Origin: URNF01 sp045638005 | Lineage (GTDB): Bacteria > Bacillota > Clostridia > Oscillospirales > Acutalibacteraceae | Direction of reading: 5' to 3' | Assembly: GCA_045638005.1 (NCBI GenBank) | Contig: JAZUAN010000061.1 | Location: 1-62,933 of the forward strand | Length of the DNA: 62,933 nt | In this document: piece after piece, positions 1 to 6,960 of the stretch | Layout of the letters: every line of letters begins with the position of its first letter | Numbering within the stretch: position 1 is the stretch's first letter | The notes under the pieces: generated by a model | Seen by the model: the letters and a program-made list of their open reading frames with translations, nothing else | Told to the model about the DNA's origin: nothing | The model's database searches: none | Program-made: the position numbers and the translations under genes

Positions 1-176
1 CATACAGTATTTGCTCCGTTTTTGCCTCGATTGACCTGAAAATCCGCTCTTTTTAAAAATCTCCGACCTCAAAGCGAGGAGATTTCGAGTGATTTTTGTT
101 TTTCTTTTCTGCGGGCGGGCTGTCGCCCGACAAAGAAAAAAGGACGAAAAGCGCTGAAATATACCGTTTTGAGGCA
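1..176. other. Left-edge noncoding stretch with hairpins
   Basis: No convincing gene is seen here. It holds an inverted repeat with AAATCTCC near 57-64 and GGAGATTT near 77-84, and a larger imperfect hairpin near 98-142 built on GGGCGGGC/GCCCG and flanked by T-rich and A-rich arms. It probably belongs to the same decayed patch as the truncated gene and the dispersed repeat next to it. Confidence 0.4.
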
Positions 177-201
177 GGTTCGGATTATTCGTGTCACCTT
201 A
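177..201. repeat. Dispersed repeat copy 1 (CGGATTATTCGYGT core)
   Basis: It shares the core CGGATTATTCG plus GTGTCACCTTA with copies at 2381-2401 (inside rnpB), 41510-41527 (beside tRNA-Pro, core and GTGT only) and 42115-42134 (end of the MGMT-like gene). The leading GGTTCGGATTATTCGTGT is identical to the tRNA-Pro copy. This copy lies just past the truncated DUF1893 gene. Confidence 0.7.
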
Positions 202-243
202 ATGTGTCCTGCTTCCGTAAATTCAAAAACGTAGAATACCATA

Positions 244-363
244 TCACCTTGAAACGCAGTGCGAAAACCACCGTAAACGGCGATCTTTTCCGTTTGCATA
301 CAGCACGCAGGTATAGCCGCTTTCAAGCAGAATATTTTTAGCTGTTATCGTATCGTTATTCAT
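244..363 (-). pseudogene. Truncated DUF1893 domain gene
   Basis: The ATG lies 8 bp after the aldo/keto reductase stop, with AAGGATG just upstream, so it was probably the next gene of that operon. The 39-codon reading frame begins MNNDTITAKNILLESGYTCV, matching the amino terminus of DUF1893 proteins as I know them. The frame then loses similarity and stops, whereas the family is about 110-130 residues long. The dispersed repeat lies about 40 bp downstream. What is left cannot form the fold. The family has no firmly established function. Confidence 0.5.
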
Positions 364-371
364 GTACATCC

Positions 372-1469
372 TTACAGTTTCGAGATGTTTTCGATGCGTT
401 GTTTCACGTCAATGCCTTGCGGACACACCGTTTCACATTTTCCGCACCCGATACAATCCGCGGCAAGCGCGCCATCGGTTGGGAACGCTGCTTTTGCCGC
501 ACCTTTTGTGATTTTAGCGGATAAAAACTCATTATACACTGCAAAAAGTTCAGAGATGGGGATGTGCTTCGGGCAAACTTCCGCGCAATAATTACATTTT
601 GTGCACGGAATTTTTTTGGCTTCGCGGATGATTTCTCGTGCACGGTCGGTGGCTGTCAGTTCTTCCGCGGTGAGCGGTACAAAGGGACTGAAGGTACGCA
701 AGTTATCCTGCATCATCTCCATGTTGCCCATGCCCGACAGCACCATAAACACTTCGGGGTAGCCGGCGGCATAGCGCAAGGCATACGACGCGTAACTGCC
801 GCCCTGCAACGCATCAAACAGATCCGTCGCCTTTTGCGGCAGATTAACAAGATGTCCGCCTTTGATGGGTTCCATCACAATGACTTTCTTCCCGTGCTTC
901 ACCGCCACGTCATAGCACGCTTTGCTTTGCACGCCGGGATCGTCATAATCCAGATAATTGATCTGCAACTGTACCGCTTCGATGCAAGGTTGCTCGGTCA
1001 GTATCATATCCAGAATATCCGCCGTGTCGTGGAATGACATGGCGATGTGTTTGATCTTACCCTGCGCTTTGAGTTCTTGCACGATTTCAAAGCTTTTGCA
1101 CTGCTTGTGCTTGGGGTAAGAGTCTCGCGTCAGGCAGTGGAACAGGTAAAAATCGAAATATTCTACGCCACACCGTTTTAACTGCTTTTCAAATAGCGGA
1201 ACAATGTCTTCTTGCTTTTCAAAATACCAAGCGCTCAATTTGTCTGCCAGCACATATTCTTCGCGTTTATACCGCGCGACAAGGCAGTCGCGCACGGCGG
1301 TTTCGCTTTTGCTGTCAATGTACCCGTGTGCGGTATCGAAATAATTAAATCCTGCACCGATAAACGCATCTATCATGCAGTTGAACTCTTCATAATCCAC
1401 GCGATCGTCCATCATCGGGAGTCGCATACAACCAAAGCCCAAATTCTTTTTAACCTTATCAAAAGCCAT
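372..1469 (-). CDS. Aldo/keto reductase with ferredoxin-like C-terminal domain
   Basis: 365 residues. The amino-terminal three quarters is an aldo/keto reductase TIM barrel with the expected catalytic set: D45 and Y50 in FDTAHGY, K77 in LADKLS and H111 in YLFHCL. The tail carries two CxxCxxCxxxCP motifs (Cys 289/292/295/299 and 339/342/345/349) that should bind two [4Fe-4S] clusters, which places it in the iron-sulfur AKR group of anaerobes. Its substrate is unknown. AGAGAGG lies 8 bases before the ATG. A truncated DUF1893 gene follows in the same direction. Confidence 0.93.
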   Translation of the reverse strand: MAFDKVKKNLGFGCMRLPMMDDRVDYEEFNCMIDAFIGAGFNYFDTAHGYIDSKSETAVRDCLVARYKREEYVLADKLSAWYFEKQEDIVPLFEKQLKRCGVEYFDFYLFHCLTRDSYPKHKQCKSFEIVQELKAQGKIKHIAMSFHDTADILDMILTEQPCIEAVQLQINYLDYDDPGVQSKACYDVAVKHGKKVIVMEPIKGGHLVNLPQKATDLFDALQGGSYASYALRYAAGYPEVFMVLSGMGNMEMMQDNLRTFSPFVPLTAEELTATDRAREIIREAKKIPCTKCNYCAEVCPKHIPISELFAVYNEFLSAKITKGAAKAAFPTDGALAADCIGCGKCETVCPQGIDVKQRIENISKL

Positions 1470-1600
1470 ACTGCAAACCTCTCTTCATTAAATATAAGTA
1501 TAACATCATTTTTCAAATTTGTAAATGCAGTGTTTGGGGCTGTAAAAGGCGGAAAAGTCTATCGGGCTTCTCAAACACCCAACACACGACCACAACAAAA

Positions 1601-1659
1601 AGCACCGCCTGCTGGCGGTGCTCATTGTTTTGGTGGGAGCGGGTGGATTCGTAACCACC
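1601..1659 (-). pseudogene. Remnant of a duplicated tRNA-Tyr 3' end with terminator
   Basis: Read leftward, 1631-1659 repeats the T-arm, acceptor 3' strand and CCA of tRNA-Tyr, but the T-loop has one extra base (TTACGAA for TTCGAA). It is followed by its own hairpin terminator at 1601-1622 (AGCACCGCC/GGCGGTGCT then T-run). Flanking sequence at 1559-1600 matches 1778-1817 with few changes, so a unit of about 220 bp was duplicated and the first copy lost the 5' part of the tRNA. A palindrome replaces the missing part. Confidence 0.65.
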
Positions 1660-1683
1660 GGACATTCGCCTTTGGCGAAGTCC
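1660..1683. repeat. Palindrome TTCGCCTTTGGCGAA abutting the tRNA remnant
   Basis: This is a near-perfect inverted repeat, GGAC-TTCGCC-aaag-GGCGAA-GTCC when read leftward. The same 15-base core sits at 14178-14192, again directly on the 5' side of a tRNA T-arm-like sequence. A second palindrome, GCCGACT/AGTCGGC, lies at 1699-1717. Confidence 0.6.
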
Positions 1684-1812
1684 ATCAACGTTTTTCTTGC
1701 CGACTTAAACAGTCGGCATTTTGCTTTTGGTGAGCACAAGGCGGTAGCTATGTGCAAGCAAAACCGAAAAAGTTGCGTTCGGGCTTCTCAAACACCACAC
1801 TCGACCAAAACA

Positions 1813-1840
1813 AAAAAGGCACCCTGTTGGGTGCCTTTTT
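1813..1840 (-). terminator. Terminator of tRNA-Tyr
   Basis: The hairpin AAGGCACCC/GGGTGCCTT is followed on the minus strand by a T-run, immediately after the tRNA-Tyr CCA end. Confidence 0.85.
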
Positions 1841-1844
1841 GTTT

Positions 1845-1930
1845 TGGTGGGAGCGGGTGGATTCGAACCACCGAAGTCGAAGACAACAGATTTACAGTCT
1901 GCCCCCTTTGGCCACTCGGGAACACTCCCA
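1845..1930 (-). tRNA. tRNA-Tyr (GTA)
   Basis: An 86-base class II tRNA with encoded CCA. The acceptor TGGGAGT pairs with GCTCCCA, the anticodon loop CTGTAAA gives anticodon GTA, a long variable arm is present, and the T-loop is TTCGAAT. A consensus promoter lies upstream and a terminator directly downstream, so it is an independent unit. A truncated duplicate of its 3' end lies further downstream. Confidence 0.95.
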
Positions 1931-1949
1931 TATTCAAAACGCAAGTAGG

Positions 1950-1978
1950 ATTATAACAAGAAGTACGCGCTTTGTCAA
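1950..1978 (-). promoter_or_regulatory. Promoter of tRNA-Tyr
   Basis: On the minus strand TTGACA (1973-1978), a 17-base spacer and TATAAT (1950-1955): perfect sigma-A consensus about 20 bases before the tRNA 5' end. Confidence 0.85.
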
Positions 1979-2055
1979 CACTTTTTTCAGAAAATCTCAT
2001 AAAATTGCAAAAAAGATCTTTTTGAAAAATATTTTAAAAAAATTCAAAAAAAGTG

Positions 2056-2084
2056 TTGACTTTTCGTGAATGGCATGGTATAGT
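2056..2084 (+). promoter_or_regulatory. Promoter of 5S rRNA
   Basis: TTGACT (2056-2061), a 17-base spacer and TATAGT (2079-2084), about 30 bases before mature 5S. The 5S gene therefore has its own promoter rather than depending on a 16S-23S operon. Confidence 0.8.
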
Positions 2085-2114
2085 ATCACTCGTCCCCAAG
2101 AGAGGACACAAAAA

Positions 2115-2230
2115 GTTGGTGCTGATGGCGGTGAGGGTACACCCGTTCCCATACCGAACACGGCAGTTAAGCTCACTTGCGCTGAAGATACTCGGCTGGA
2201 AGCGGCCCGGGAAAATAAGAAGGCGCCAAC
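2115..2230 (+). rRNA. rrf: 5S ribosomal RNA (solitary)
   Basis: About 116 bases, ends pairing as GTTGGTG/CGCCAAC. It contains the conserved CCGAACACGG and GAAGATACT-type stretches of bacterial 5S. No 16S or 23S lies nearby; it has its own promoter and terminator. It sits between tRNA-Tyr on the opposite strand and RNase P RNA. Confidence 0.92.
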
Positions 2231-2242
2231 ACAACTAAAAGG

Positions 2243-2269
2243 GCATGGCCAATAGGCCGTGCTTTTTTT
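2243..2269 (+). terminator. Terminator of 5S rRNA
   Basis: GCATGGCC/GGCCGTGC hairpin with a four-base loop followed by seven T. Confidence 0.85.
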
Positions 2270-2291
2270 CTTTTTCTGCGGCTTGTTTTGG

Positions 2292-2320
2292 TTGACAAAA
2301 CATATACTTTTAGGTAAAAT
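2292..2320 (+). promoter_or_regulatory. Promoter of RNase P RNA
   Basis: TTGACA (2292-2297), a 17-base spacer and TAAAAT (2315-2320), seven bases before the first paired base of rnpB helix P1. Confidence 0.8.
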
Positions 2321-2326
2321 ACGTAT

Positions 2327-2726
2327 GTTGAGTGGACTGAACAGTCGCGTGCGGTTAAGGTGACAAGATTCGAACAGATTCGGATTATTCGCGTCACCTT
2401 ACGCATGAGGAAAGTCCGAGCACCGCAGGGCGGGATAACGGCTAACGGCCGCCGAGGGTGACCTTAGGGAAAGTGCAACAGAGATATACCGCCTATCAGG
2501 GGTGGCAAAGCTAATGCCAACCTTGCTAGGTAAGGGTGGAAAGGCGAGGTAAGAGCTCACCGGCGTACAGGAGACTGTACGGCCCTGCAAACCCTATCCG
2601 GTGCAACGCCGACAGAAGCGATACATTTGCCCGATGTGCTTCGACGGGCGGCTAGAGCTGTCTGGCAACAGGCAGTCGAGATAGATGACTGTTCACGACA
2701 GAACTCGGCTTACAGGTCCACTCAAC
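2327..2726 (+). ncRNA. rnpB: RNase P RNA (bacterial type A)
   Basis: About 400 bases. Helix P1 is formed by GTTGAGTGGAC (2327-2337) and its complement at 2716-2726. Conserved landmarks follow in order: ACAGTCG, GAGGAAAGTCCG, GTGCAACAGAGA, GGTAAGGGTG, and the 3' ACGACAGAACTCGGCTTACAG. This RNA is the catalytic subunit that trims tRNA 5' ends. The P3 region is unusual: a short GCGTGCG/CGCATG stem is extended by a hairpin made of a dispersed chromosomal repeat (2357-2400). Confidence 0.95.
2357..2400. repeat. Dispersed repeat copy 2, forming the P3 arm of RNase P RNA
   Basis: AAGGTGAC (2357-2364) and GTCACCTT (2393-2400) are perfect inverted arms. The loop holds a tRNA T-arm-like stretch (GATTCGAAC) and the core CGGATTATTCG shared with three other loci. 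Because the arms fold on themselves, the element extends a peripheral helix without touching the conserved core. Confidence 0.7.
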
Positions 2727-2803
2727 TTTATCGTAAAATTCCTTGCTTTTTATAAGGTAGTAAGGTATACTATTTATATGTGAACAGAAAGGAAGTTTTC
2801 AAT

Positions 2804-3004
2804 ATGCAGATCACTAAAGAAACCATTATCGGCGATATCCTTGATATGGATCGCACCACCGCGCCCTTCTTTTTAGAGATGGGCATGCATTGCCTTGGCT
2901 GCCCCTCCGCGAGAGGCGAAAGTCTCGAGCAGGCTTGCATGGTACACGGTGTAGATTGCGACGCGATGGTTGAAAAAATCAACGCGCATCTGGCAGGCAA
3001 GTAA
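2804..3004 (+). CDS. DUF1858 domain-containing small protein
   Basis: 66 residues starting at the ATG preceded by AAAGGAAG at a spacing of about 8; an upstream in-frame start lacks a ribosome site. The MQITKETIIGDIL opening, the F-L-x-M-G-M-H-C-L-G-C-P core and the downstream helix match DUF1858, a small domain often found alone or fused to hybrid-cluster-type redox proteins. The CxxC may bind metal or be redox active, but its role is unproven. Upstream TTGCTT and TATACT form a plausible promoter. Confidence 0.85.
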   Translation: MQITKETIIGDILDMDRTTAPFFLEMGMHCLGCPSARGESLEQACMVHGVDCDAMVEKINAHLAGK

Positions 3005-3006
3005 TG

Positions 3007-3037
3007 AAAAGGCGTTACATGTAATGTAACGCCTTTT
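3007..3037 (+). terminator. Terminator after the DUF1858 gene
   Basis: GGCGTTACAT/ATGTAACGCC hairpin flanked by A-run and T-run. The trmK ribosome site follows about 10 bases later, so some read-through may feed the next operon. Confidence 0.8.
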
Positions 3038-3053
3038 GTTTTAGGAGATACTT

Positions 3054-3713
3054 ATGGTTATCAGTGAACGCTTGAAAACACTTGGCGGCTTTGTGCGGCA
3101 GGGCAACCGTTTAGCAGATATCGGTACCGATCACGGCTTTTTGCCGATTTATCTGGCGCAGACGGACGCCATTACTTGTGCGATTGCCTCGGATGTGCGC
3201 GAGGGTCCTGCTTCTGTTGCGCGGAAAAACATTCAAAAGGCGGGGCTTTTAGACCGTATTGACGTGCGCGTAGGGGATGGATTGACCCCCATCTTACCGG
3301 ACGAAGCGGACGATATTGTGATAGCCGGTATGGGCGGCGAGACGATCGTTGAGATTTTAGACGCTGCGCCGTGGGTGATACACCCACGCTACCGCCTCAT
3401 TTTGCAGCCGATGTCCCATGCGGAAATTCTGCGGGAATGGCTGTATCTGCGCGGCTTTTCCACTGTGACCGAGCGCCTGCTGGAAGATGCGGGTAGAGAA
3501 TATATCGTTTTAGTGGCGGCATATACCGCCGCACAGCCTGTGACCGATGCGTTTTTATATTGGCGCGGACAGTTTGCTGTACCCGAAGGCCGTCCCTATT
3601 GGCAAAAAACCGCTAAATATCTCTTGCAGCGCGCCGACGGCTGTGTTGCGAGAGGTGAACCGGATAAGGCGGCGCATTGGCGGGAGATTGCCGACAAGCT
3701 GTCAAAATTGTGA
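3054..3713 (+). CDS. trmK: tRNA (adenine(22)-N(1))-methyltransferase TrmK
   Basis: 219 residues, a normal length for TrmK (COG2384). The Rossmann SAM-binding motif LADIGTDHGFLPIYL spans about residues 20-34, and the GMGGETI motif typical of this family follows about 65 residues later. The enzyme methylates N1 of A22 in the tRNA D-loop. AGGAGA precedes the ATG. A Nif3-like gene follows 13 bp later, a common pairing in Firmicutes. Confidence 0.93.
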   Translation: MVISERLKTLGGFVRQGNRLADIGTDHGFLPIYLAQTDAITCAIASDVREGPASVARKNIQKAGLLDRIDVRVGDGLTPILPDEADDIVIAGMGGETIVEILDAAPWVIHPRYRLILQPMSHAEILREWLYLRGFSTVTERLLEDAGREYIVLVAAYTAAQPVTDAFLYWRGQFAVPEGRPYWQKTAKYLLQRADGCVARGEPDKAAHWREIADKLSKL

Positions 3714-3726
3714 AAGGAGCACGCGT

Positions 3727-4470
3727 ATGCTGCTGACCGATATTGTGGAATTTTTGGAACGAAAAGCCCCCGCTTATACCGCGGAGGAATGGGATAATGT
3801 AGGTTTGCTGGTGGATGCGGGACACGAGGAGATTCCGACCGCTGTGGTAGCGTTGGACGCGACCCCTGCTGCCATTGCTTTTGCGGTTGAAAACGGCGCA
3901 AAGCTGCTCATTACTCATCATCCCGTGATCTTTTCACCGCTAAAATCCATCACCGCCGATATGCCTGCGGCAAGTGCACTGTTATCCGGTGTTTCGGTGC
4001 TGTCCTTGCATACCAATCTCGATAAAGCGATGGGCGGTGTAAATGACACGTTGGCACAAAAGCTCGGCTTGCAGCACGTGGCGGTAGCGGCGGACGGCAT
4101 GACCCGTGTTGGTGAATTGTCCACCCCCATGACCGCACCGGATTTTGCTGCACTCGTATCCGAAAAACTGGATACTCCCGTGTCCTACACCTACGGACGC
4201 ATGGTGAAAACCGTTGCCGTTTGTGGCGGGGGTGCGGGGGATGGTGTATTCGCGTTTCAGGATACGGCGGATGCATATGTCACCGGTGAGATGAAGCATC
4301 ACGAATTTTTGGCGGCGGAGGCTGCATTGTTCACCGCGGTAGCGGCGGGACATTATGCAACCGAGGTGCCGGTGGTGGATACCCTCACCACATGGTTGCG
4401 GGACGCGTTCCCGGCCTTGCAGGTGCTGCCATTTTATGATAAAGCGCCGTATAAATCGGTATTGAGGTAA
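3727..4470 (+). CDS. Nif3-like dinuclear metal center hexameric protein
   Basis: 247 residues from the ATG with AAGGAG eight bases upstream; a longer in-frame opening upstream overlaps trmK and is unlikely. LITHHP (H64, H65), the SLHTNLD motif (H95, D99) and the C-terminal GHYATE supply the usual dimetal ligands of the Nif3/YqfO family. It is the short form, lacking the PII-like insertion of about 120 residues. Biochemical function is unsettled; a GTP cyclohydrolase I type 2 label is often attached without proof. It sits in the trmK operon, 4 bp before rqcH. Confidence 0.92.
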   Translation: MLLTDIVEFLERKAPAYTAEEWDNVGLLVDAGHEEIPTAVVALDATPAAIAFAVENGAKLLITHHPVIFSPLKSITADMPAASALLSGVSVLSLHTNLDKAMGGVNDTLAQKLGLQHVAVAADGMTRVGELSTPMTAPDFAALVSEKLDTPVSYTYGRMVKTVAVCGGGAGDGVFAFQDTADAYVTGEMKHHEFLAAEAALFTAVAAGHYATEVPVVDTLTTWLRDAFPALQVLPFYDKAPYKSVLR

Positions 4471-4474
4471 GGAT

Positions 4475-6235
4475 ATGGCTCTGGACGGATTGTATCTGTC
4501 CTGTCTGCGGCGGGAACTGAGCGAGACGCTTAAAGATACCCGCATTGATAAGATTTTCCAGCCTACCAAAGAGGAACTGGTGATCGCATTTCGCGGACGG
4601 GATAAACAAGCAAAACTATATATTTCCGCGCGGGTTAATTCCCCGCGCATCCATTTCACTGACGTAAAGCTTGAAAACCCCAAGCAACCGCCGATGTTTT
4701 GCATGCTTTTGCGCAAGCGACTGACCGGTGGACGGTTTATTGCGGTGCGGCAGGACGGTGCGGAACGTGCGCTTTACCTGGACTTTGACTGCGTCAACGA
4801 GCTGGGAGACGTGGTGCGCTTGACCCTCGCCGCCGAGGTGATGGGAAAGTACAGCAACGTGATACTGGTGGACGAGAAAAATCGCGTTGTAGACGCTGTA
4901 AAGCGGGTGGATCTCACAATGTCCCCCGTGCGCCCCATTTTACCGGGGGTACAGTATGATGTGCCACCCAAAATGGAAGGGCACTGTGACATTTCTCTTG
5001 CCGCGCCCGCGGAGATTACAAAGGCGGTCGTAAAAGACGGCAGGCCGCTGTCTACCGCTTTACTGCAAACTACCTGCGGTATGGCACCCCTCCTCTGCCG
5101 TGAGCTTGCGGTGCGGGTTGCAGGAGATGTGGATGCGCTTGCTTCCGCCTTGTCGGATGCACAGCAACAAAAGCTGACAGAATTGCTCACACGGCTTCAC
5201 AATATCGCAAACGGTTCACTGTCGGGACAGCCGTATATTCTGTATAAAGCGGGCGGTGTGCCGCAGGAATACAGCGTGATACCGCTCATCCAGTACGGTC
5301 TTGATGCCACCGGCAGAGAAATGGAGAGTTTTTCCGCTGTTTTGGATGAATTTTATGCTAAAAAGGATGCGGCAGAGCGTTTGAAACAACGCACCGCCGA
5401 TCTCACTCGCGTGCTGACCACCAACCGCGAGCGGTTGGAAAGAAAACTTATGCACCAACGGCAGGAGCTGAAAGCGTCGGGTAATCGCGAGAAAAACCGC
5501 ATTTACGCTGATCTCATCAACGCGAATATCTACGCCATCCCGAGGGGGGCAGCGTCTGCAACACTTATCAACTATTTTGATCCCACTTGTGCCGAGATCG
5601 AGGTGCCGTTGGATCCCGCCCTTTCTGCGGCGGCGAACGCGCAGAAATACTATAAGGCGTACCGCAAAGCGCAAACCGCCGAAAAGGTGCTGGCCGAGCA
5701 GATCGAAAAGGGCGAAACAGAGCTTTTGTATTTGGAAACGGTGGTTGATGCGCTGTCCCGTGCCACCACCGCAGCGGAAATTGACGAGCTGCGGCAGGAG
5801 TTGGCTGAGGGCGGGTATCTCAGATTACAGCGCGGCAGTAAGAAAACCAGCGTGGTACTGAAACCGAAAAGCTATGTGTCAGATGATGGCTTTACGATTT
5901 TGGTGGGACGCAATAACGTGGAAAATGATCGTCTCACCACCAAAATCGCCCGCGGCAGCGATATCTGGATGCATGTGAAAAACATCCCCGGCTCGCATGT
6001 TATCGTGCTGTGCGAGGGGAAGGTGCCGCCCGACCGCACTTTGGAACAAGCGGCGATCTTGGCCGCATTGCATTCCAAAGCTGCCGAGAGCAAGCAGGTG
6101 CCGGTAGACTATACCGCTGTCAAAAACGTGCATAAACCGACGGGCGCAAAACCGGGTTTTGTGATCTATGAAACCAACCGCACCGCCTATGTGGACCCCG
6201 ATGCCGAACTTGCTAAAAAGCTTTTGAGCGAATAA
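4475..6235 (+). CDS. rqcH: Rqc2 homolog RqcH (NFACT family)
   Basis: 586 residues, the full length of bacterial NFACT proteins. The amino terminus (MALDGLYLSCLRREL) is the NFACT-N domain, followed by a helical and coiled-coil middle (about 300-440) and the C-terminal NFACT-R region with SDIWMHVKNIPGSHV. RqcH binds 60S-type stalled 50S subunits and recruits Ala-tRNA to add alanine tails to stalled peptides; older annotations call it fibronectin-binding protein. It starts 4 bp after the Nif3-like gene and is cotranscribed. Confidence 0.93.
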   Translation: MALDGLYLSCLRRELSETLKDTRIDKIFQPTKEELVIAFRGRDKQAKLYISARVNSPRIHFTDVKLENPKQPPMFCMLLRKRLTGGRFIAVRQDGAERALYLDFDCVNELGDVVRLTLAAEVMGKYSNVILVDEKNRVVDAVKRVDLTMSPVRPILPGVQYDVPPKMEGHCDISLAAPAEITKAVVKDGRPLSTALLQTTCGMAPLLCRELAVRVAGDVDALASALSDAQQQKLTELLTRLHNIANGSLSGQPYILYKAGGVPQEYSVIPLIQYGLDATGREMESFSAVLDEFYAKKDAAERLKQRTADLTRVLTTNRERLERKLMHQRQELKASGNREKNRIYADLINANIYAIPRGAASATLINYFDPTCAEIEVPLDPALSAAANAQKYYKAYRKAQTAEKVLAEQIEKGETELLYLETVVDALSRATTAAEIDELRQELAEGGYLRLQRGSKKTSVVLKPKSYVSDDGFTILVGRNNVENDRLTTKIARGSDIWMHVKNIPGSHVIVLCEGKVPPDRTLEQAAILAALHSKAAESKQVPVDYTAVKNVHKPTGAKPGFVIYETNRTAYVDPDAELAKKLLSE

Positions 6236-6248
6236 AAAGGAAAAGTGT

Positions 6249-6914
6249 ATGTTAAAAGGAAAATTACTTGCGGTAATGAGTTGTTTGGTGCTGTATATCG
6301 CGATTATTACGAGCGCTGCCGGTTGCAGCGTGACCGTTGTGCAAAACACACCAAAGAAAACCACCTTGGTGACTGATAAAAGTGTCACAACTACTGTCAA
6401 AACGACCCTTTCGACAACCGCGAAAAAGGCATCAGAGGATGTACGCACGACTGCTTCTGCAACTTCTACTGTTGCGACCGGTACTGCGGCGCGCACAACG
6501 GCTAAAACCGCATCATCTGCCACAACGTTTAAAGTTACCGCGTCGGATGTGACGGATAAAACCACCCAACCGTCTGCAACAATTGAGACGACGGCAAGCG
6601 TTGTAACCACCGAGCATGCTACTTCCGCGACCACTCATGCTCTCACTACAACCACTCAGCCTATCGTTACCGAGATAACCACGACCACATCAAAGTCATT
6701 AACCGCCAAGAGCACCACAGAGGTAACGACAGCTGTGCCGACCACGATTATCGACGTGTCGCTCGATGAAGAAATATCGGATATGGTGTATATCACGCCT
6801 AGTGGTAAACGGTATCATTTGCGTTCCACCTGCGGTGGGAAAAACTCCTATGAGGTGACAATGGAGGAGGCTCTTGAAAAAGAACTTACTCCTTGTAAGA
6901 AGTGCGCACGATAA
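6249..6914 (+). CDS. Thr-rich surface lipoprotein-like protein
   Basis: 221 residues. A hydrophobic signal segment (about 5-24) ends in SAAGC, a possible lipobox with Cys26, although position -3 is not the usual Leu. Residues about 30-170 are extremely rich in Thr, Ser, Ala and Val, like a wall-spanning or O-glycosylated stalk. The C-terminal 40 residues (YHLRSTC then TPCKKC) form a small Cys-containing domain often found at the ends of secreted nucleases and SLH or lamin-tail proteins, probably metal binding. It follows rqcH by 13 bp. No enzymatic domain is visible. Confidence 0.75.
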   Translation: MLKGKLLAVMSCLVLYIAIITSAAGCSVTVVQNTPKKTTLVTDKSVTTTVKTTLSTTAKKASEDVRTTASATSTVATGTAARTTAKTASSATTFKVTASDVTDKTTQPSATIETTASVVTTEHATSATTHALTTTTQPIVTEITTTTSKSLTAKSTTEVTTAVPTTIIDVSLDEEISDMVYITPSGKRYHLRSTCGGKNSYEVTMEEALEKELTPCKKCAR

Positions 6915-6930
6915 ATGCTAACACAACAAA

Positions 6931-6960
6931 AAAACAGCACCCTGCGGGGTGCTGTTTTTT
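6931..6960 (+). terminator. Bidirectional terminator
   Basis: AAAACAGCACCC/GGGTGCTGTTTT hairpin with A- and T-runs on both sides, between converging genes; it can serve both the rqcH operon and the recG operon. Confidence 0.85.
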
